The position numbers were made by a program, and so were the translations under genes. 64,000 nucleotides of DNA from NCBI GenBank assembly GCA_003290165.1, contig QNQO01000452.1:62001-126000 (forward strand), written 5' to 3'. Of this stretch, positions 10,950-22,917 are shown piece by piece; positions within the stretch are counted from its first letter, which is position 1, and each line of letters begins with the position of its first letter. The stretch comes from Berberis thunbergii (lineage: Eukaryota; Streptophyta; Magnoliopsida; Ranunculales; Berberidaceae). A model generated the notes under the pieces. That model ran no database searches. It had not been told where the DNA came from and worked only from the letters and a program-made list of their open reading frames with translations.

Positions 10950-12257
10950 CAAGCACGGATTCACGTGGGGGGTTCAGGCACGGATTCACGTCGGGGCAAG
11001 TGCCCCCATTGACTTTTGAGAAAAAAAATTATTTATTAATTTATCCCCCAATTAGTTTTTTTTTTCCCCCTTTATTCTCACTTTTTACTTCAATCAGGAT
11101 TTCATCTTTCAAATCATAAACATATCAAATCCAAACTCTACTTTTAAAGTTAGAAATAAAGATTAAATCCCTCAAATCTTTCCAAGAAACCAAAATCCAT
11201 AATTTCTTCTTCACATTTCATTGATTGGACAAGATGAGGGAAACCCCCATACTTCATCATCTTTAAAGATCTATAACTATTGAGTTATTTGAGCTCATCT
11301 TAGGGCTGAACAAAAAACTGATCAAACCGACTAAACTGACCGAACCGATCAAAACTGAATCGATTGGTTCGGTTTAAATTTGGTTCGGATCGGTTTCGGT
11401 TTTAAAAATTTCAAAACCGAAGTGGTCGGTTCGGTTTTCGGTTTCTATGTGATTTTAACCGACCAAACCGAACTGACCGAATATATATAATAAATAATAT
11501 ATATTTTATATATAAATAATATAATATGTTTAAAATAGTCGGTCGGTTCGGTTTTATTTCGGTTTTGGTTCGATTTTAGTCGGTTCGGTTCACGGTTTAG
11601 ATGGTTCAGTTTTTCACCCCTAGCTCATCTTCACAAGATCCAGCAGGGTCCAAACCACCTTATTCTTCTTCTTCTAAGTACCAGGTGTTTTCATTAACCA
11701 TTGTATTGGTCATCTCCACAAAAAAATCGTAAGCAACCCAATATCCTCCTCATTTTTTTTTCATAGAGTAGTATTCAACGATTCAAATACTTCTCTTGTG
11801 TTGTGTTTCTAGTAGTAGTAATAATCTTCAATGAATATAATAGTAATCATCTTCAATGACTGTCTTTGTTGTATTTTCTTTTTTGTTGTATTTTTAGACA
11901 CAATTTTTTTTTGCTGTAGTAATTATCCAAAACACCTTATCATTCTTCTTCATGTAGTAGTAATCATCTTTAATGAGAGTGTCTTTGTTGTACTCCCCCT
12001 TTTGGTGTATTTCTAAAAACACAATTTTTTGTATATCCAAAGTGATATTCGTCCTTTTTTTGAATGAAAATATTTTATTAGATTAGATGAAGTTTTGTAT
12101 ACTCATTTATGCATTGTTCAAGTTAAAATTTTTTTTTCATGTTAAAGTAACTAATTTTTATATTGTATTTAATTAATTATGATACCATTCCTCCCCCCTT
12201 AATTAATTATGATACCACTCCCCACCCCCTCAAACAAAAATTCTGACTGCGTCACTG
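10950..12257. mobile_element. hAT-type non-autonomous transposon
   Basis: Both ends are flanked by a perfect 8-bp duplication, AATGAACC (10942-10949 and 12258-12265). The left end starts CAAGCACGGATTCACG and the right end, reversed, starts CAGTGACGCAGTCAG, giving short imperfect inverted termini typical of hAT. CACGGATTCACGT occurs twice near the left end. A second, younger hAT element lies inside at 11301-11622. The rest is AT-rich with a local duplication around 11840-12030 and no transposase. Confidence 0.75.
11301..11622. mobile_element. hAT MITE (CGGTTCGGTT-rich), nested
   Basis: 322 bp with ends TAGGGCTGAACAAAAAACTG and, reversed, TAGGGGTGAAAAACTGAACC, flanked by the perfect 8-bp duplication GCTCATCT (11293-11300, 11623-11630). 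The body is full of CGGTTCGGTT and its complement, so it can fold on itself. It belongs to the same broad group as the elements at 23440, 26342 and 30691. It sits inside the hAT element 10950-12257 and therefore inserted later. Confidence 0.85.
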
Positions 12258-12265
12258 AATGAACC

Positions 12266-12760
12266 ACTCTGTTTTGTTGCGTATCGTGAAGCACCATCGC
12301 AAAATGTGGATTTCACCATCCCGCAACAACATTGGAGCGCAAGTTTTCTGTATGGCTCATTGTCGATGTTGAGTACCTCTCAAGCTGAGCACACCTCTGC
12401 CGTAACCATGCATACGCCAATTTAAAAATTCACCATATAAAAAAATCACCGAACCTATAAAAAGTCAATTAAAGAAACAACGTATTACTTATAAAATCAA
12501 ATCGAGGTCAATTACAATCTGCAAAAACTAGTAGTAATTTCTTAATCTCAATAGTCAACTTCTCGTAACCTTCAAGTAATCACAATTGTTTAAGCGTACT
12601 GCGTACAAACTGCTAAAAAATAAATTCATTGTATTTTCTAAATGTCTAAACCACCCCTTTCGAGCACGTAAGCTGTTACATTAAATGCAGCGGGTTATGA
12701 ACCTAAACCCCACATATAAACTTTCACTTTGTACATTTTTTTTTATAGTTTATGGGGATC
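12266..12760. other. Intergenic, downstream of ERF gene
   Basis: No gene is supported. On the minus strand 12430-12280 stays open for about 34 codons (LAYAWLRQRCAQLE), too little to name. Confidence 0.3.
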
Positions 12761-13018
12761 TAAGATCAATTCTTGCTACTGAAATCTAGAAGCTCAAAAG
12801 AAGCAAAAATAAAGTTTGATTTGGTAGCTTCAAGGTTAAAGAGAAGATAAATAAACTAGTAGTACCCCCAGATCCATCCATCTCTCAACCCATATAGCTT
12901 TGAGAGAACATTGAAAGTGAGAAAAGTGAAGTATAACTGAAAGAAGGGACTTTAATGTGAGTACACCAACCAAAAGGATTTCTCCTCTTAGGTTAATACC
13001 ACCACTGTACAGTTGGGA

Positions 13019-13024
13019 TTTATT
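13019..13024 (-). terminator. Possible poly(A) signal of ERF gene
   Basis: AATAAA on the minus strand about 235 bp after the ERF stop codon. It is a plausible cleavage/polyadenylation signal, from sequence only. Confidence 0.35.
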
Positions 13025-13256
13025 GAATAAGGTACACATACATACTCAGAGTGAGTGAGTGAGCGAGCTAGTGACAGAAGAAAGTCAACAAGAGATCACA
13101 CATGCAAAAGTGAGTTACAGTAAGTGGTAATTTGGAGGGCGGGGGGGAATTAAAACAAAGACTCTCACGCAACTTTCAAACCAACAAAAAAATAAAAACA
13201 AAAAAACAAAAAAGAAAAATTAAAAAAAATAGGGGGAAGATGCAATTTGACCAAAT

Positions 13257-14036
13257 TTAAAAGTCCCAAAGTAAGGACTCAAAACTATGGTCATCAGGAA
13301 CAAACAATTGATCTTGAAAATAGCCACAATCATCTGAACTTGGCAACCAAGGTGGTGGGTAGAGCCAACCATCAACTGAGTCACTATACAGGAAATCGTT
13401 CTGAGAATCGGCCGAGTCGTAGCTCGAACCGAGTCTGGGCAACTCGACGATTTCACTCAACTCTTCTTCCGGCTCTGCTGCTGTTGACAAATCTGATGTT
13501 GAACCCAAGGAAGATATTGATGTAGACGTCGTGGACGACGAAGAAGGAGATGTTGACTCATGGAAGTTTTCCATTGTGGCAGCTTTGGCTGCAGCAGCCT
13601 GGATGTCTCTTGGTGACAGAGAAGCCGGGCGAGGCAGGGAGCCTGCGAGTTCAGGGAAATTGAGTATTGCCGAGTTTCCTTTGATGCTTAGTGCTGCGAC
13701 GTCGTGAGCTCTGGCAGCCATTTCTGGGGTTGGAAATGTGCCCAGCCAGATCCTGGATTTCTTGCGAGGCTCACGAATTTCTGACACCCATTTGCCCCAA
13801 TTGCGCATTCGAACACCTCTGTATGCTGGGTGTTTATTATTGTTGCTGTTGCAATCTCTGGTTCTTTTTGTTCTTTTGGACTCCGGGTCTTGTGAATTGG
13901 GCTGTTTTGATGAGTCTGAAATGGTGGTGTTTTGGTGTGGTGATTGAGATAATCCGGATGAAGATGTAGGTGAAGAAGGGGTTGATGAAATAGAGTTGCT
14001 ACTGGTCTCAGCTTCGGGGTTCCGTCTTTCAACCAT
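13257..14036 (-). CDS. AP2/ERF transcription factor, DREB type
   Basis: A 259-residue single-exon protein starting at ATG 14036 ([10 protein letters not shown]). Residues 1-60 are rich in Ser/Thr/Pro with a basic patch, KRTKRTR, likely for nuclear import. Residues 71-128 form one AP2 domain, [20 protein letters not shown] to ILNFPEL, with Val14 and Glu19 as in DREB proteins, which bind DRE/CRT elements. [14 protein letters not shown] follows the domain, and the C-terminus is acidic and ends FESLLWDF, an activation-type end seen in DREB subgroup A-4/A-1 relatives. Length, motifs and the lack of breaks indicate a working gene. Subgroup A-4 (ERF034/035-like) is my best guess; the exact orthologue is not certain. 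A target such as drought, cold or developmental genes is inference from the family only. Confidence 0.93.
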   Translation of the reverse strand: MVERRNPEAETSSNSISSTPSSPTSSSGLSQSPHQNTTISDSSKQPNSQDPESKRTKRTRDCNSNNNKHPAYRGVRMRNWGKWVSEIREPRKKSRIWLGTFPTPEMAARAHDVAALSIKGNSAILNFPELAGSLPRPASLSPRDIQAAAAKAATMENFHESTSPSSSSTTSTSISSLGSTSDLSTAAEPEEELSEIVELPRLGSSYDSADSQNDFLYSDSVDGWLYPPPWLPSSDDCGYFQDQLFVPDDHSFESLLWDF

Positions 14037-14450
14037 TGTTTTGGAATTCTAATTACGACTCAGATCGTAATTCGTCGAGTTAAACAACCCCAATGGTAAA
14101 TTTGATTCGAAACCAAAGAATAAAAATAGCAAAGGAGTGAAAGATTGAGAATTTCTATTATTTAGAAGAACAGAAAGGAATAAAACTAACAAATTGGGCA
14201 ATAAGCAAGACCCATTTGCCTTGCCTTAACAAGAGAGTGAAGAACAAATGGTAAGATTTAGAGAGCCATATATAGACACAAATCAATATAGAGAAGGCGA
14301 GAGATTTCAGTGTGTATTTGGACCTGCAAGAAACAGAGAGAGAGAGAGGGAGAGAAGAGGCGAATATAGAGAATGGGAGTGAGAGAGGGGGAGTATTAGT
14401 AGAGAAGCGGAAAGGGATGGAGGGAGGGTGTAGGGTGCACCCTTTCAAAG
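14037..14450 (-). promoter_or_regulatory. 5' leader of ERF gene with CT-rich tract
   Basis: Upstream of the ERF start the sense strand carries a long pyrimidine-rich run (about 14395-14330, CTCTCTCTCT repeats). Such tracts are common in plant core promoters and 5' leaders. No convincing TATA box was found at a fixed distance, so the transcription start is not placed. Confidence 0.4.
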
Positions 14451-15066
14451 ATACGTTCGACCGAGTACCGACCTAACCTTCTACCATCGTAACCTTTCCC
14501 TATCATTTCACAATGACTCAATACAATAGTTTAGAAAGTGTGTAGAGAGCGTGTGGGGGGAAAAGACGAGAGGGAGAAGGAGAGGGAAGGGTCCCATTTC
14601 AAGTAAGTGTGTGGGTGTGTCCTCTTCATTCTACCAAGGGGGTCCCAAAAAACCACTATTCTTTTACTACTCTTCAATTTACTCCTTCCTCTTACTTGCA
14701 CCATCTCCCAATTCCTCATTCAACAATCTTATCTCTTCATTTATGCCCTGTATCAGTTTATCTCATCACTCATTCCTATCACTATCACTATCACCCACTC
14801 TCTATTACACTCCTTTATGTACATATTTTAATTCAATATATTGATCATCAATCCATACTCCATTTTTGGGTTAGCTTTTGGGTTACCAATTTGGATACTT
14901 TTTACTATTTAGCGTTGAAAGAAGTTTTTACGAATTGAGCTTTTACCTAATTGGATTGTATATGTTGTTAAAAACTTTCAATTCCAAGAGCTTTAATTAA
15001 GACCAATTTTGATAAGAAAAGTATAAACATGCAGTTGATCCAATTTTTAATGGAGATGGTGACGAG
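14451..15066. other. ERF upstream region, no gene seen
   Basis: Low-complexity CT/AT-rich sequence, including CACTATCACTATCAC near 14780. Open frames here look like composition effects. Confidence 0.35.
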
Positions 15067-15697
15067 TGAGAACATATCCAATGGTAAAAGATAAAATGGG
15101 GATGAATCATCTCTTATTTTAAACAAAATCTAAATTTTGAAATTTTCATATTTCTTCATTACTCCAACCACATCTTCTATTTTAATTTTTTTTATTATTA
15201 TTTAGTATATTTTCAACTTTTCTATAACAATTTAATTTTAATTATAATATTATTAATTTCAACTTAATATAATTATACTATTATTAGTTTCAATTATATT
15301 ATTATAATATTATTAAATATATAATATTATTAATTTAAATTTGACTAATTACAAGATTTGGGAGTTTATAAAAAATTAGTTTTTATCATTATTTATATAT
15401 AATTTAATTTCCTTTTGACTAATTAAATATAATTTAAATATAATTTGACTAATTAAAGAATAGGGGAAGGTGGTTGAAGGTTTATTTTGTTTTTGTTTTT
15501 GATTTGTTTTTAATTTAAAAAATTAAATATTGAAAATATTTATTATTATATAAAATATGGAGGATAGTTAACTTTTTCCTAAATTTTGGAAGAAAATTGT
15601 ATGTGAAGTTATTATAGGGGATTGTTTAGAGGGATGATTGGAGCAAAAATTTTCTCTATGAAATCTGTGTTATTTTAGAGGGATGATTGGAGATGCT
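15067..15697. mobile_element. MITE with GAGCATCTCCAA-type ends
   Basis: The left end GAGAACATATCCAATGG and the right end, reversed, GAGCATCTCCAATCATCC form matching inverted termini around an AT-rich body of about 600 bp. This terminus is common in plant MITEs. I could not fix a target-site duplication, so the superfamily is open. Confidence 0.5.
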
Positions 15698-15707
15698 CTG
15701 AGGCTAT

Positions 15708-15850
15708 GGAATCAGGTTTTGGAATCAGGATGATGTGGCATCGTCAGTAGATGTTTTTACAAGCTCGAGATATACATAAACTTTTTGGGGATTTTATAAT
15801 TCTTTCGAGATCTTGCCACATCACCCTGATTACAAAACATGATTGCAAAA
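15708..15850. mobile_element. Short inverted-repeat element (MITE)
   Basis: Arms of about 33 bases: left GGAATCAGGTTTTGGAATCA with GGATGATGTGGCA following, and a right arm near 15813-15845 that is its reverse complement with about five mismatches. The loop is about 70 bases. It is immediately next to the MITE at 15067-15697. No clear target duplication. Confidence 0.5.
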
Positions 15851-18359
15851 ATCTGATTTCCTAACATTTTTGGATGGTGTACTTGGTCATGAAATCATCC
15901 TTACCAAAAATTACACACACGCATAAGTTGGTGTCCTCCCCAAATTGAAACTATTGTAATAAAAGTACTAAAATTTCAAAATACCAAATAAAGAAATTCG
16001 ACAACAAAAGCCAATTATAAGGTATATGTTATGTATTACATATGTTATTGTGTGGTAGGACACTTTGGAGCTAGTCATTTGTGGGCAATTTGTCTAATTT
16101 GGTTTGTTTGGTTTTTAATACGGGTAAAGTTGTCATATACCTCCGTTTTGATTTGTAAATCAATTTTTGATAAGTAATAAGGTTTTAACATCTCATAGTT
16201 GCCCTTCCCCACCGGAGGTTTTTATTAAAAAAAAAAAAAAAACAACAACAACAACAACAATTGTTCACCAATACATGTCCATACTAGTGACAGCAAAAAC
16301 AACTAAGACTTTTCATCAAATGGGGCCTTTAAAATTGGTATGAATCAGACTATGGCTTTGTATGTTATTTTAAATATTTCTTTAAGGTCGATATTTCATT
16401 TGTCAGAATACAAATATAAATTTTGGAATGAATGAACAAAACAAATTTTATTGGAAAATGAAAATTTATGAAATTTTATTTTCATGAAATGGTCCCATTA
16501 TAGTGTGACCTAGTTTGAAGGTTGCATTCCTCTAACCCTACTGTCTAAAGGGACAAAGGTATGGAAGAAATATATAAAGTTTTGATCTCCCCCCTCAATT
16601 ATCATATGGTATGATTTGACCCCAAAGAATCCAACCATTACTTTTATTTATACACTATTTAAAAATAAAGAAAACTTATTGGTACAAATTGTGTTAGCTC
16701 TGCTTGTTTAATGAAGTTACCCCACTTTGTTAAATGTGACAATTTGGCAGATCAATCAGAGGGTCCCCTTCTTCTTCATTGCTCCACAAACCTTACAAAT
16801 TGTAATAAGTGATGATGATCACGGTGACTTATCTTTGAATGAATTGAATCTGACAAGTTCTCCCAAACTAGCTAAACTACATCAACTGATACTTCAAAGA
16901 GTGATTCAATTCATCTCTCATCATGGTATGAACTTGACATTTTGTAAATGAAACAATGAATTGAATGAGATAACGAGTTTGATCTGATATACTTTCTCAA
17001 TCTGGCTAAGAATCTGAAGTATACATGAAGTAGGATTCAATTCAATAGACTTGCTTTCTCAAACAGTGTAAAGTGTACTCCATGCATGAATTTCATCTTA
17101 TTTTCAACATGAGAGTTTAAATACTTGTAGGAAGAGTAAATGGATCCCATTTTTCAGAATTTGTTCAAACAGTGTGAGCTGTGATAGTTAAGAGCTTCTT
17201 TGATCTTTCAATCAAAGTGCTTATTCTGTATTGTTTAATTCATTGATCTCCATCTAACTTAAGATTATACTTACAGGAAAAGTTATAATGTACCCTGTTC
17301 ATATTTGGTTATAATATGTGGTCATATATCAATGAGGGGGTTAGTTAATTAAGACTTTGTCATTCGGCAGAAAGGCGTTTTGATTAAGGCCGATAAGAGT
17401 ATGCTTGTAAATCAGTATGTTTCCCTCAATTGGTGTTTGATATCTGGATATTATTAGCTCATTGGAGATCCAATAATATCTGATTAAATTAGGGGTTTGA
17501 TTCCACAAATTTCCAAGTTGACACGAATCTAATAATGAATCAAAAGTACCCTCCATGAGATTGTAATGGACACCCTGTTATAGTTTATAGAAAGGTTGTT
17601 TTAAAAACCATAGGGAGTCAGAGAACACATTACACATATTTCACAACCAAAATACACAATTCAAGTTGAAGCTACCACATGTACCATGAGGACATACTAT
17701 TTTCTTATTCCATAATTTTAACGTTGTAAAGAAAATCTTGCAAGACAGTCAAATGCAAATTTATGTTTCCTCTCAAAACAAACCCAAAAAACAATTGAAT
17801 CTTCTTACAACATAACATGTGTAATGTTGAAAGGAATTTGAGGTTTGAAGTCATGATGTCATTAAGCGAAAGTGAGAACTCTGTATTTCTGTCACAGTTT
17901 CTTTGAAGATAATTTAGTGAAATAGTTTACCTAATACAAACATTGCAATCAATATAAACTTTTATAGCTTTCGCCATGGAATATTAACAAGAAAAACAGT
18001 GAATATTAACAAGGACAACTTTTTCATATTCATGGAAAGTTATAATGGAAAACACCATAATACCAGAATCAAATTCAATGTGATTGAACACACAACATTC
18101 AGAAATCAAATTGATTGAAGAAAATGCTTCTCCTATCAGCCTAAATATGATAAAGGGATGCATAGCCATAAAGTCTACCCTTTATTGAATCTTGAAGAGA
18201 TGTGACTTCACATGGTTGAAGAAGAATTTAATGGAGGAATATGATATTTGTTTAGTCTGCTTTTCTTGTGTTGTCGAATTTAGGTGTCTCGCACCCACAT
18301 TATTGTGAAACTGAAACTGTTTCCAGCAGATGATTCAAAACTGTTCATCACAAAACATA
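15851..18359. other. Intergenic, no gene seen
   Basis: About 2.5 kb of AT-rich sequence with an A-run and CAA triplets near 16230-16260. Open frames are short, lack codon bias or recognisable motifs, and are not supported as genes. Confidence 0.4.
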
Positions 18360-18551
18360 GAGTAATTCTAGCTGGCCTGGGTCAACCAGCGAGGTTGCTG
18401 CCTGGGTGGGGTAAAAAGACAATTTTACCCCCCCCCCCCCTCTTTTAAACACCTTTCCTGAAAATATAATTAAAAAGTGGGGGCAAAATTGTCTTTTTGC
18501 CCCACCCAGGCAGCAACCTCGCTGGTTGACCCAGGCCAGCTAGAATTTCGG
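18360..18551. mobile_element. Mutator-like MITE with long near-perfect arms
   Basis: 192 bp flanked by a perfect 9-bp duplication CAAAACATA (18351-18359 and 18552-18560), the Mutator-type target size. Arms of about 70 bases pair almost perfectly: left AATTCTAGCTGGCCTGGGTC, then a shared core through the G-rich GGTTGCTGCCTGGGTGGGG. The loop holds a 13-base C run and an AT-rich stretch. A transcript would form a long hairpin. Confidence 0.8.
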
Positions 18552-18560
18552 CAAAACATA

Positions 18561-20093
18561 TGTTGTTTAAACCACTCTCAAGTTCTTTCAAAATACTGAT
18601 AAGGTACTAACTTAACTGGTAGGCTTGTAACATTTGGTGGAAGGGGTTACGGGATTAAAAAAAAAGGGTTCTTCCAGAGTATGAATACCCAAAGCTGTGT
18701 AAGGGCTTAACCAGATTAGCATGATCATCTGATATGATCTGATCATAAAGATTGAAAGGACACCATGATGGTATTTTCTATATTTTCTGTGTTTGTGGGT
18801 TTCGCAATCACGTGCTGTTCATGTCCTGCTACAGCTGCTGCAAATGCGCAAGCAAGCAACTCTCAGAAACAACCCCCCCCCCCCTCTGCATAATGGCCAT
18901 AACTCACTCACTCTTCATCTTCTTGGGGAGTGATGAAGAGGTACAATTAAATCTCCTAGTTTTATATATAATAGTTATGTGAAGAGAGAGTATTAATGGG
19001 CTTGTTTGTTGAACAGTGAAGACCCTTCCATAAGCAAGATTGTCAGCTGCATGTGGTGGTGGGGATCCCAACCCAACACCCCCTCTTGATTCAACGGTTC
19101 TTCTTCTTCTTCTTCTACCTAGGAAATTGGTCAATTATCAACCATGGTTCTTCCATGATATTGACACACTAATTTTTATTAGATCTCATGTGATCATCCT
19201 GACAATCATAAGTGTTGAACAACACAATCGATTATTACAGAAGATCGGTTTTTGAGAGTCGGTTGTGAATTCTTTCCTCATTGCGGATGTTAGGAAGGTC
19301 TGGGATCTGCCCCAATCCCATTGCATCTCATTTAAGAATGTTGATATTTCACAACGCTATATATATGAACCTGTCATTTATGTATTGGATCCATTGAATG
19401 CAAAGTTATATTTGATTCACTTTGATTTTGTTATCGTTTTTACTGTAGGTTCTTGCAGAACCATAGAAAATTTCAGACTGACAAGTTCAACATTTATAAA
19501 AGAATGGTTGTCATGCTAAAACCGTGCTTTTGTCAACAAAATTACGGATCATTATTAACTTCAGATACCATATAAAGAACAAATGTTTTATGGAAAGACC
19601 TTTGTAACATGTCTGTCGCATTTGCATGCAAAGTAGGCCTGAAGCTAACGGGTTGTACTATGAAGTTTCAGTTTCGTAAATAACATTCAATTTTTTGCAG
19701 CTTTTGCCTGAGATTTATTTTAAGGCTTCAACCAAACATCTGTTACGAAAGAATCAGCTATAGGTAATCATCTATCGCTTAAACTAAACTAGATAGTCAT
19801 ACCTTAGGACATTATGTTGCCAACCAGCCACCTTAAAAGCTGATTAGGTCATTTTCAAATTAATTGCTATTATCAGGTGGTTGGCTGCTTCGATTTTATC
19901 CACGTGCCTGATCAAAATTTTGACACGGTTTATTTTTTTATTTTTTTTTAATTTTATTAAATTGGATTGTTGTCTCATTTTATTCATGTAAAAATCCAAA
20001 CTCGAAAGCTACATGACTGACCCTATAGGGTTAACTAAAAAATCGAAACAAACTCTCACAAGAGAGAAGATTCACCAATACACCGAAACAAAT
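18561..20093. other. Intergenic, no gene seen
   Basis: Contains a 12-base C run (18873-18884) and a TTC microsatellite near 19097. An 84-codon plus-strand frame at 19265-19519 has no motif I recognise. Confidence 0.35.
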
Positions 20094-20725
20094 TCAGTCT
20101 TTGTACCTTTTGTTTGCTTTCTTAATTCTATTGAATTTTCGGGGACAAAGGCTAACATCTTTGGTGTGCCTCCTCTTATTCATCTCTCCGTCTGACGTAG
20201 CCCCTAAATCCAAATCACTGCTCGCTGCCTGTCGAAATATCTTAGATTCTGAGTTGACTTCATCACTATCCTCACCAGTACTTTCAAGTGTATTGATATT
20301 CAATTTTTTTTTTGTCGAAGCCGCATATTTTCTTTGATCAATGATATAGCCTTGTTCAAGTTGTCTCCTACTCTTTTATACTCTGGGAAAGTTTTGATAG
20401 CGTATTTGTCAAACTGTCTCTTTACCCTAAGAAAATATTGAAACTCATCATCAGAGGGTTATTGCACTTGCTGACCCTGCATAGCATTCCCTAGCTCTGA
20501 GCTAGTAGCACTGTGGTGCCCCCCAAGATGAGTAACTGAAACCAATTGTTCCGACTGAATACCAACATCACCGGATTCAATATGATGTTCTCCATTCGGC
20601 CTAGAACTACTAACTGCGAGCACTGGAGAGGCCCCTGCATTTTCTGCTCTGAGCGGTGCCTGCTCTGATCGTGGTGAACTAAGGACACACCCTATTTCTA
20701 TCGCAACGTCCCCTGTATTGGGCAA
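20094..20725 (-). pseudogene. Unrecognised coding remnant
   Basis: On the minus strand an 88-residue open frame (20725-20459) rich in Ser/Gly/Glu ends at a stop. The same frame then reopens with SDDEFQYFLRVKRQFDKY and TFPEYKRVGDNLNKAIS until an A-run near 20305. There a one-base shift leads into a third piece (20303-20094) with STGEDSDEVNSESKIF and a basic end KRRHTKDVSLCPRKF. The composition looks protein-like rather than random, and the breaks suggest decay. I do not recognise the family. Confidence 0.35.
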
Positions 20726-20909
20726 AATGCACTCTGCTTTAGAACAAGAGTGGCCAAGCTCTTCAACACTGTATTAGGTTCCATCAACACTGTGATTTGT
20801 ACTCTGTTTGTGTGTGTTGTTACAGGTGTTGAAACTTATGTTGTATTTCAGCGATAAATTTATATTTCCGCCCATTGAGTTTGGGTGTGTTACTCTATTT
20901 TTTTTATTT

Positions 20910-20940
<31 letters not shown>

Positions 20941-22917
20941 ATTTTTGAAAATTGAATTTGATTTGTCTAATCTTATGTAAGTTACTAAACATGGCCAATC
21001 ACAACCACAGAACAAAGTATGATGAAAAATACAAAAACTGAAGCAAAGACATTAGAAACCATATTCAAACTTTAAATGTGAGTTGTCCATATTAAGTAAT
21101 GAACTGAGTGCAACAGCTTCAGATACAAATTTCAATTAAAGGCTTTGCCAGATCAAACAAGAAATGGATCAAGGTGATAACTACAATCAACTTACCAAAA
21201 ATAATGCACAGCTTTACAGAGAATTAAATGGAATAAATTATATGATCATACATCTGTTAACAGCGACATTACTAATTTTGGTCCTCTGTATAAAACTCAG
21301 AAATAGAGATCTACAAGGATCTCACATACATATACTAACAAAGCAAAAGAAAAATGAGCAAATTGTTATTACAATTTGTAAACCTGTTCTTATTCTAACT
21401 TCATATTGTAGCACACAACCTATAAACTCAACTGATGAAAAATCTTGAGATGTTAATTTGGCTTTTTCGTAACTCTGAGATGGGATGCTGTTAGTCCTTT
21501 GCAGATGGTCAAAGCTTTCAGTTTCATCTAGGAACAGCCTCTTTTAGTTCAGAACCAAAACCATCAAGTTGTGTTCGAAAAGAAAAGGTTTTCAATGCAA
21601 GTTCGGGGCTGCAGTCTATACTACTTTAGAAATGAATCTTATTGGATCACTTGAGGTTTATCCTCTCTCTCATATTCATGTAATGGTAATGGATCTGTCA
21701 TCAATTGGGTAAGCTTGTTCCGCAATTATCACAAAAGTATGTACTATTTATGATGTTGGCTTCCTGTGCTTGTGTTTTGTTATGAAGGGTGGAACTGGTG
21801 TTTGTGAAATGTCTAGGGAGAGCGAAATAATAGAGGCCTAGGGTAGGATTAGGTGCACATTTTTTTCAAGCGCGGCTGCAGAGCTTTTGGGATTTCAGAA
21901 CTGAGTGCTGTATATTTCAACAAACACTCATCTCTATTTTTTGTTTAGCCGTGGAGTCCAAGTATATGCATTTAACATTAATCGGATTCTTATGTTATTA
22001 TGTTACTGGGTAGTTACTTATATAACTTGCTGTAAACGGCCAGTTGGGCTATGTTATTTCATAATGAATGTAATCTTCAGAGAGAGGTGCGAGGAAAAGA
22101 AAAATCTGACAAAATGTTCAAAGACCAGTAAATATCATAATCAGGAAGGGTCAAAATCAAGGGAATGAGTAAATTTAACATAAGTTTACACAGGAATATT
22201 ACATACATATACTATGATGCAAACAGGTTTTCATCCTTACGGTCTGGAACAGCTAAAAAGGAATTTGGCTAAATCCAATGTCAAATATGAATCTTGCAGC
22301 GGGTTGGAAATGTTATATTGAAGGCAAGAACATGATGAGTTCATTGCACAATCAGATATCAGAAATAAAACACGTTCACAAAATTCATAATTGATTGGCA
22401 TGGTTTAGTTGTTCTTCAATAAAGGTGAAGTTGGTTAGCTATCATACAAAAAATGGCAATGAAAATCAACGTAGACATGGACCACTGTGATAGGGTACAA
22501 ATGCATTAAAAGACGCCATTATCATTCGAAATATGGCTTTCAAAATTGAATGAACAGGATTTATTCAACAATGTTAAAAATTACTTCTCCACATAGAAAG
22601 TTCCCCATATTGCTTTTGCTAGACATCCCAAATACAAAGATTTTTCAGTCTTTGTTTGCTTCAAGTACAACCACATAAAGTGTGAAATACACAAGTGCCA
22701 AGAAAGATTTATCTTTTTTTTTGTTCTTTCCACCTGAATAAGGCAATGTAAAGAACATCTGAGTTTTATTATTCTGTGTGTGGATGTCCAAGAACATTTA
22801 CCCTTTTGAAAGTTTGTTAAAATATGAAGATTGAAAGCAACCCATCTCACCAGATATCAAGTCTTGAACAAGATGGGCTTACATTGCAATAAACAAACAG
22901 GGGACTTAGTTTGGTGT
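20726..22917. other. Intergenic, no gene seen
   Basis: A simple TTTTTA repeat at about 20895-20945. The rest is AT-rich. It includes the probable 3' region of the four-exon gene on the minus strand (22917 downward). Confidence 0.35.
22764..22769 (-). terminator. Possible poly(A) signal of four-exon gene
   Basis: AATAAA on the minus strand about 150 bp past the stop codon at 22918. Confidence 0.35.

Noticed and set aside
13691..13969. Plus-strand frame opposite the ERF gene
   Set aside because: Composition follows from the antisense of the AP2 domain; no motif.
14551..14938. Overlapping plus-strand frames upstream of ERF
   Set aside because: CT-rich low-complexity DNA gives open frames in three phases; none looks like a protein.
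19810..19895. Small hairpin CAACCAGCCACCT..AGGTGGTTGGCTG
   Set aside because: Arms of 13 bases with mismatches and no duplication; not strong enough to call an element.
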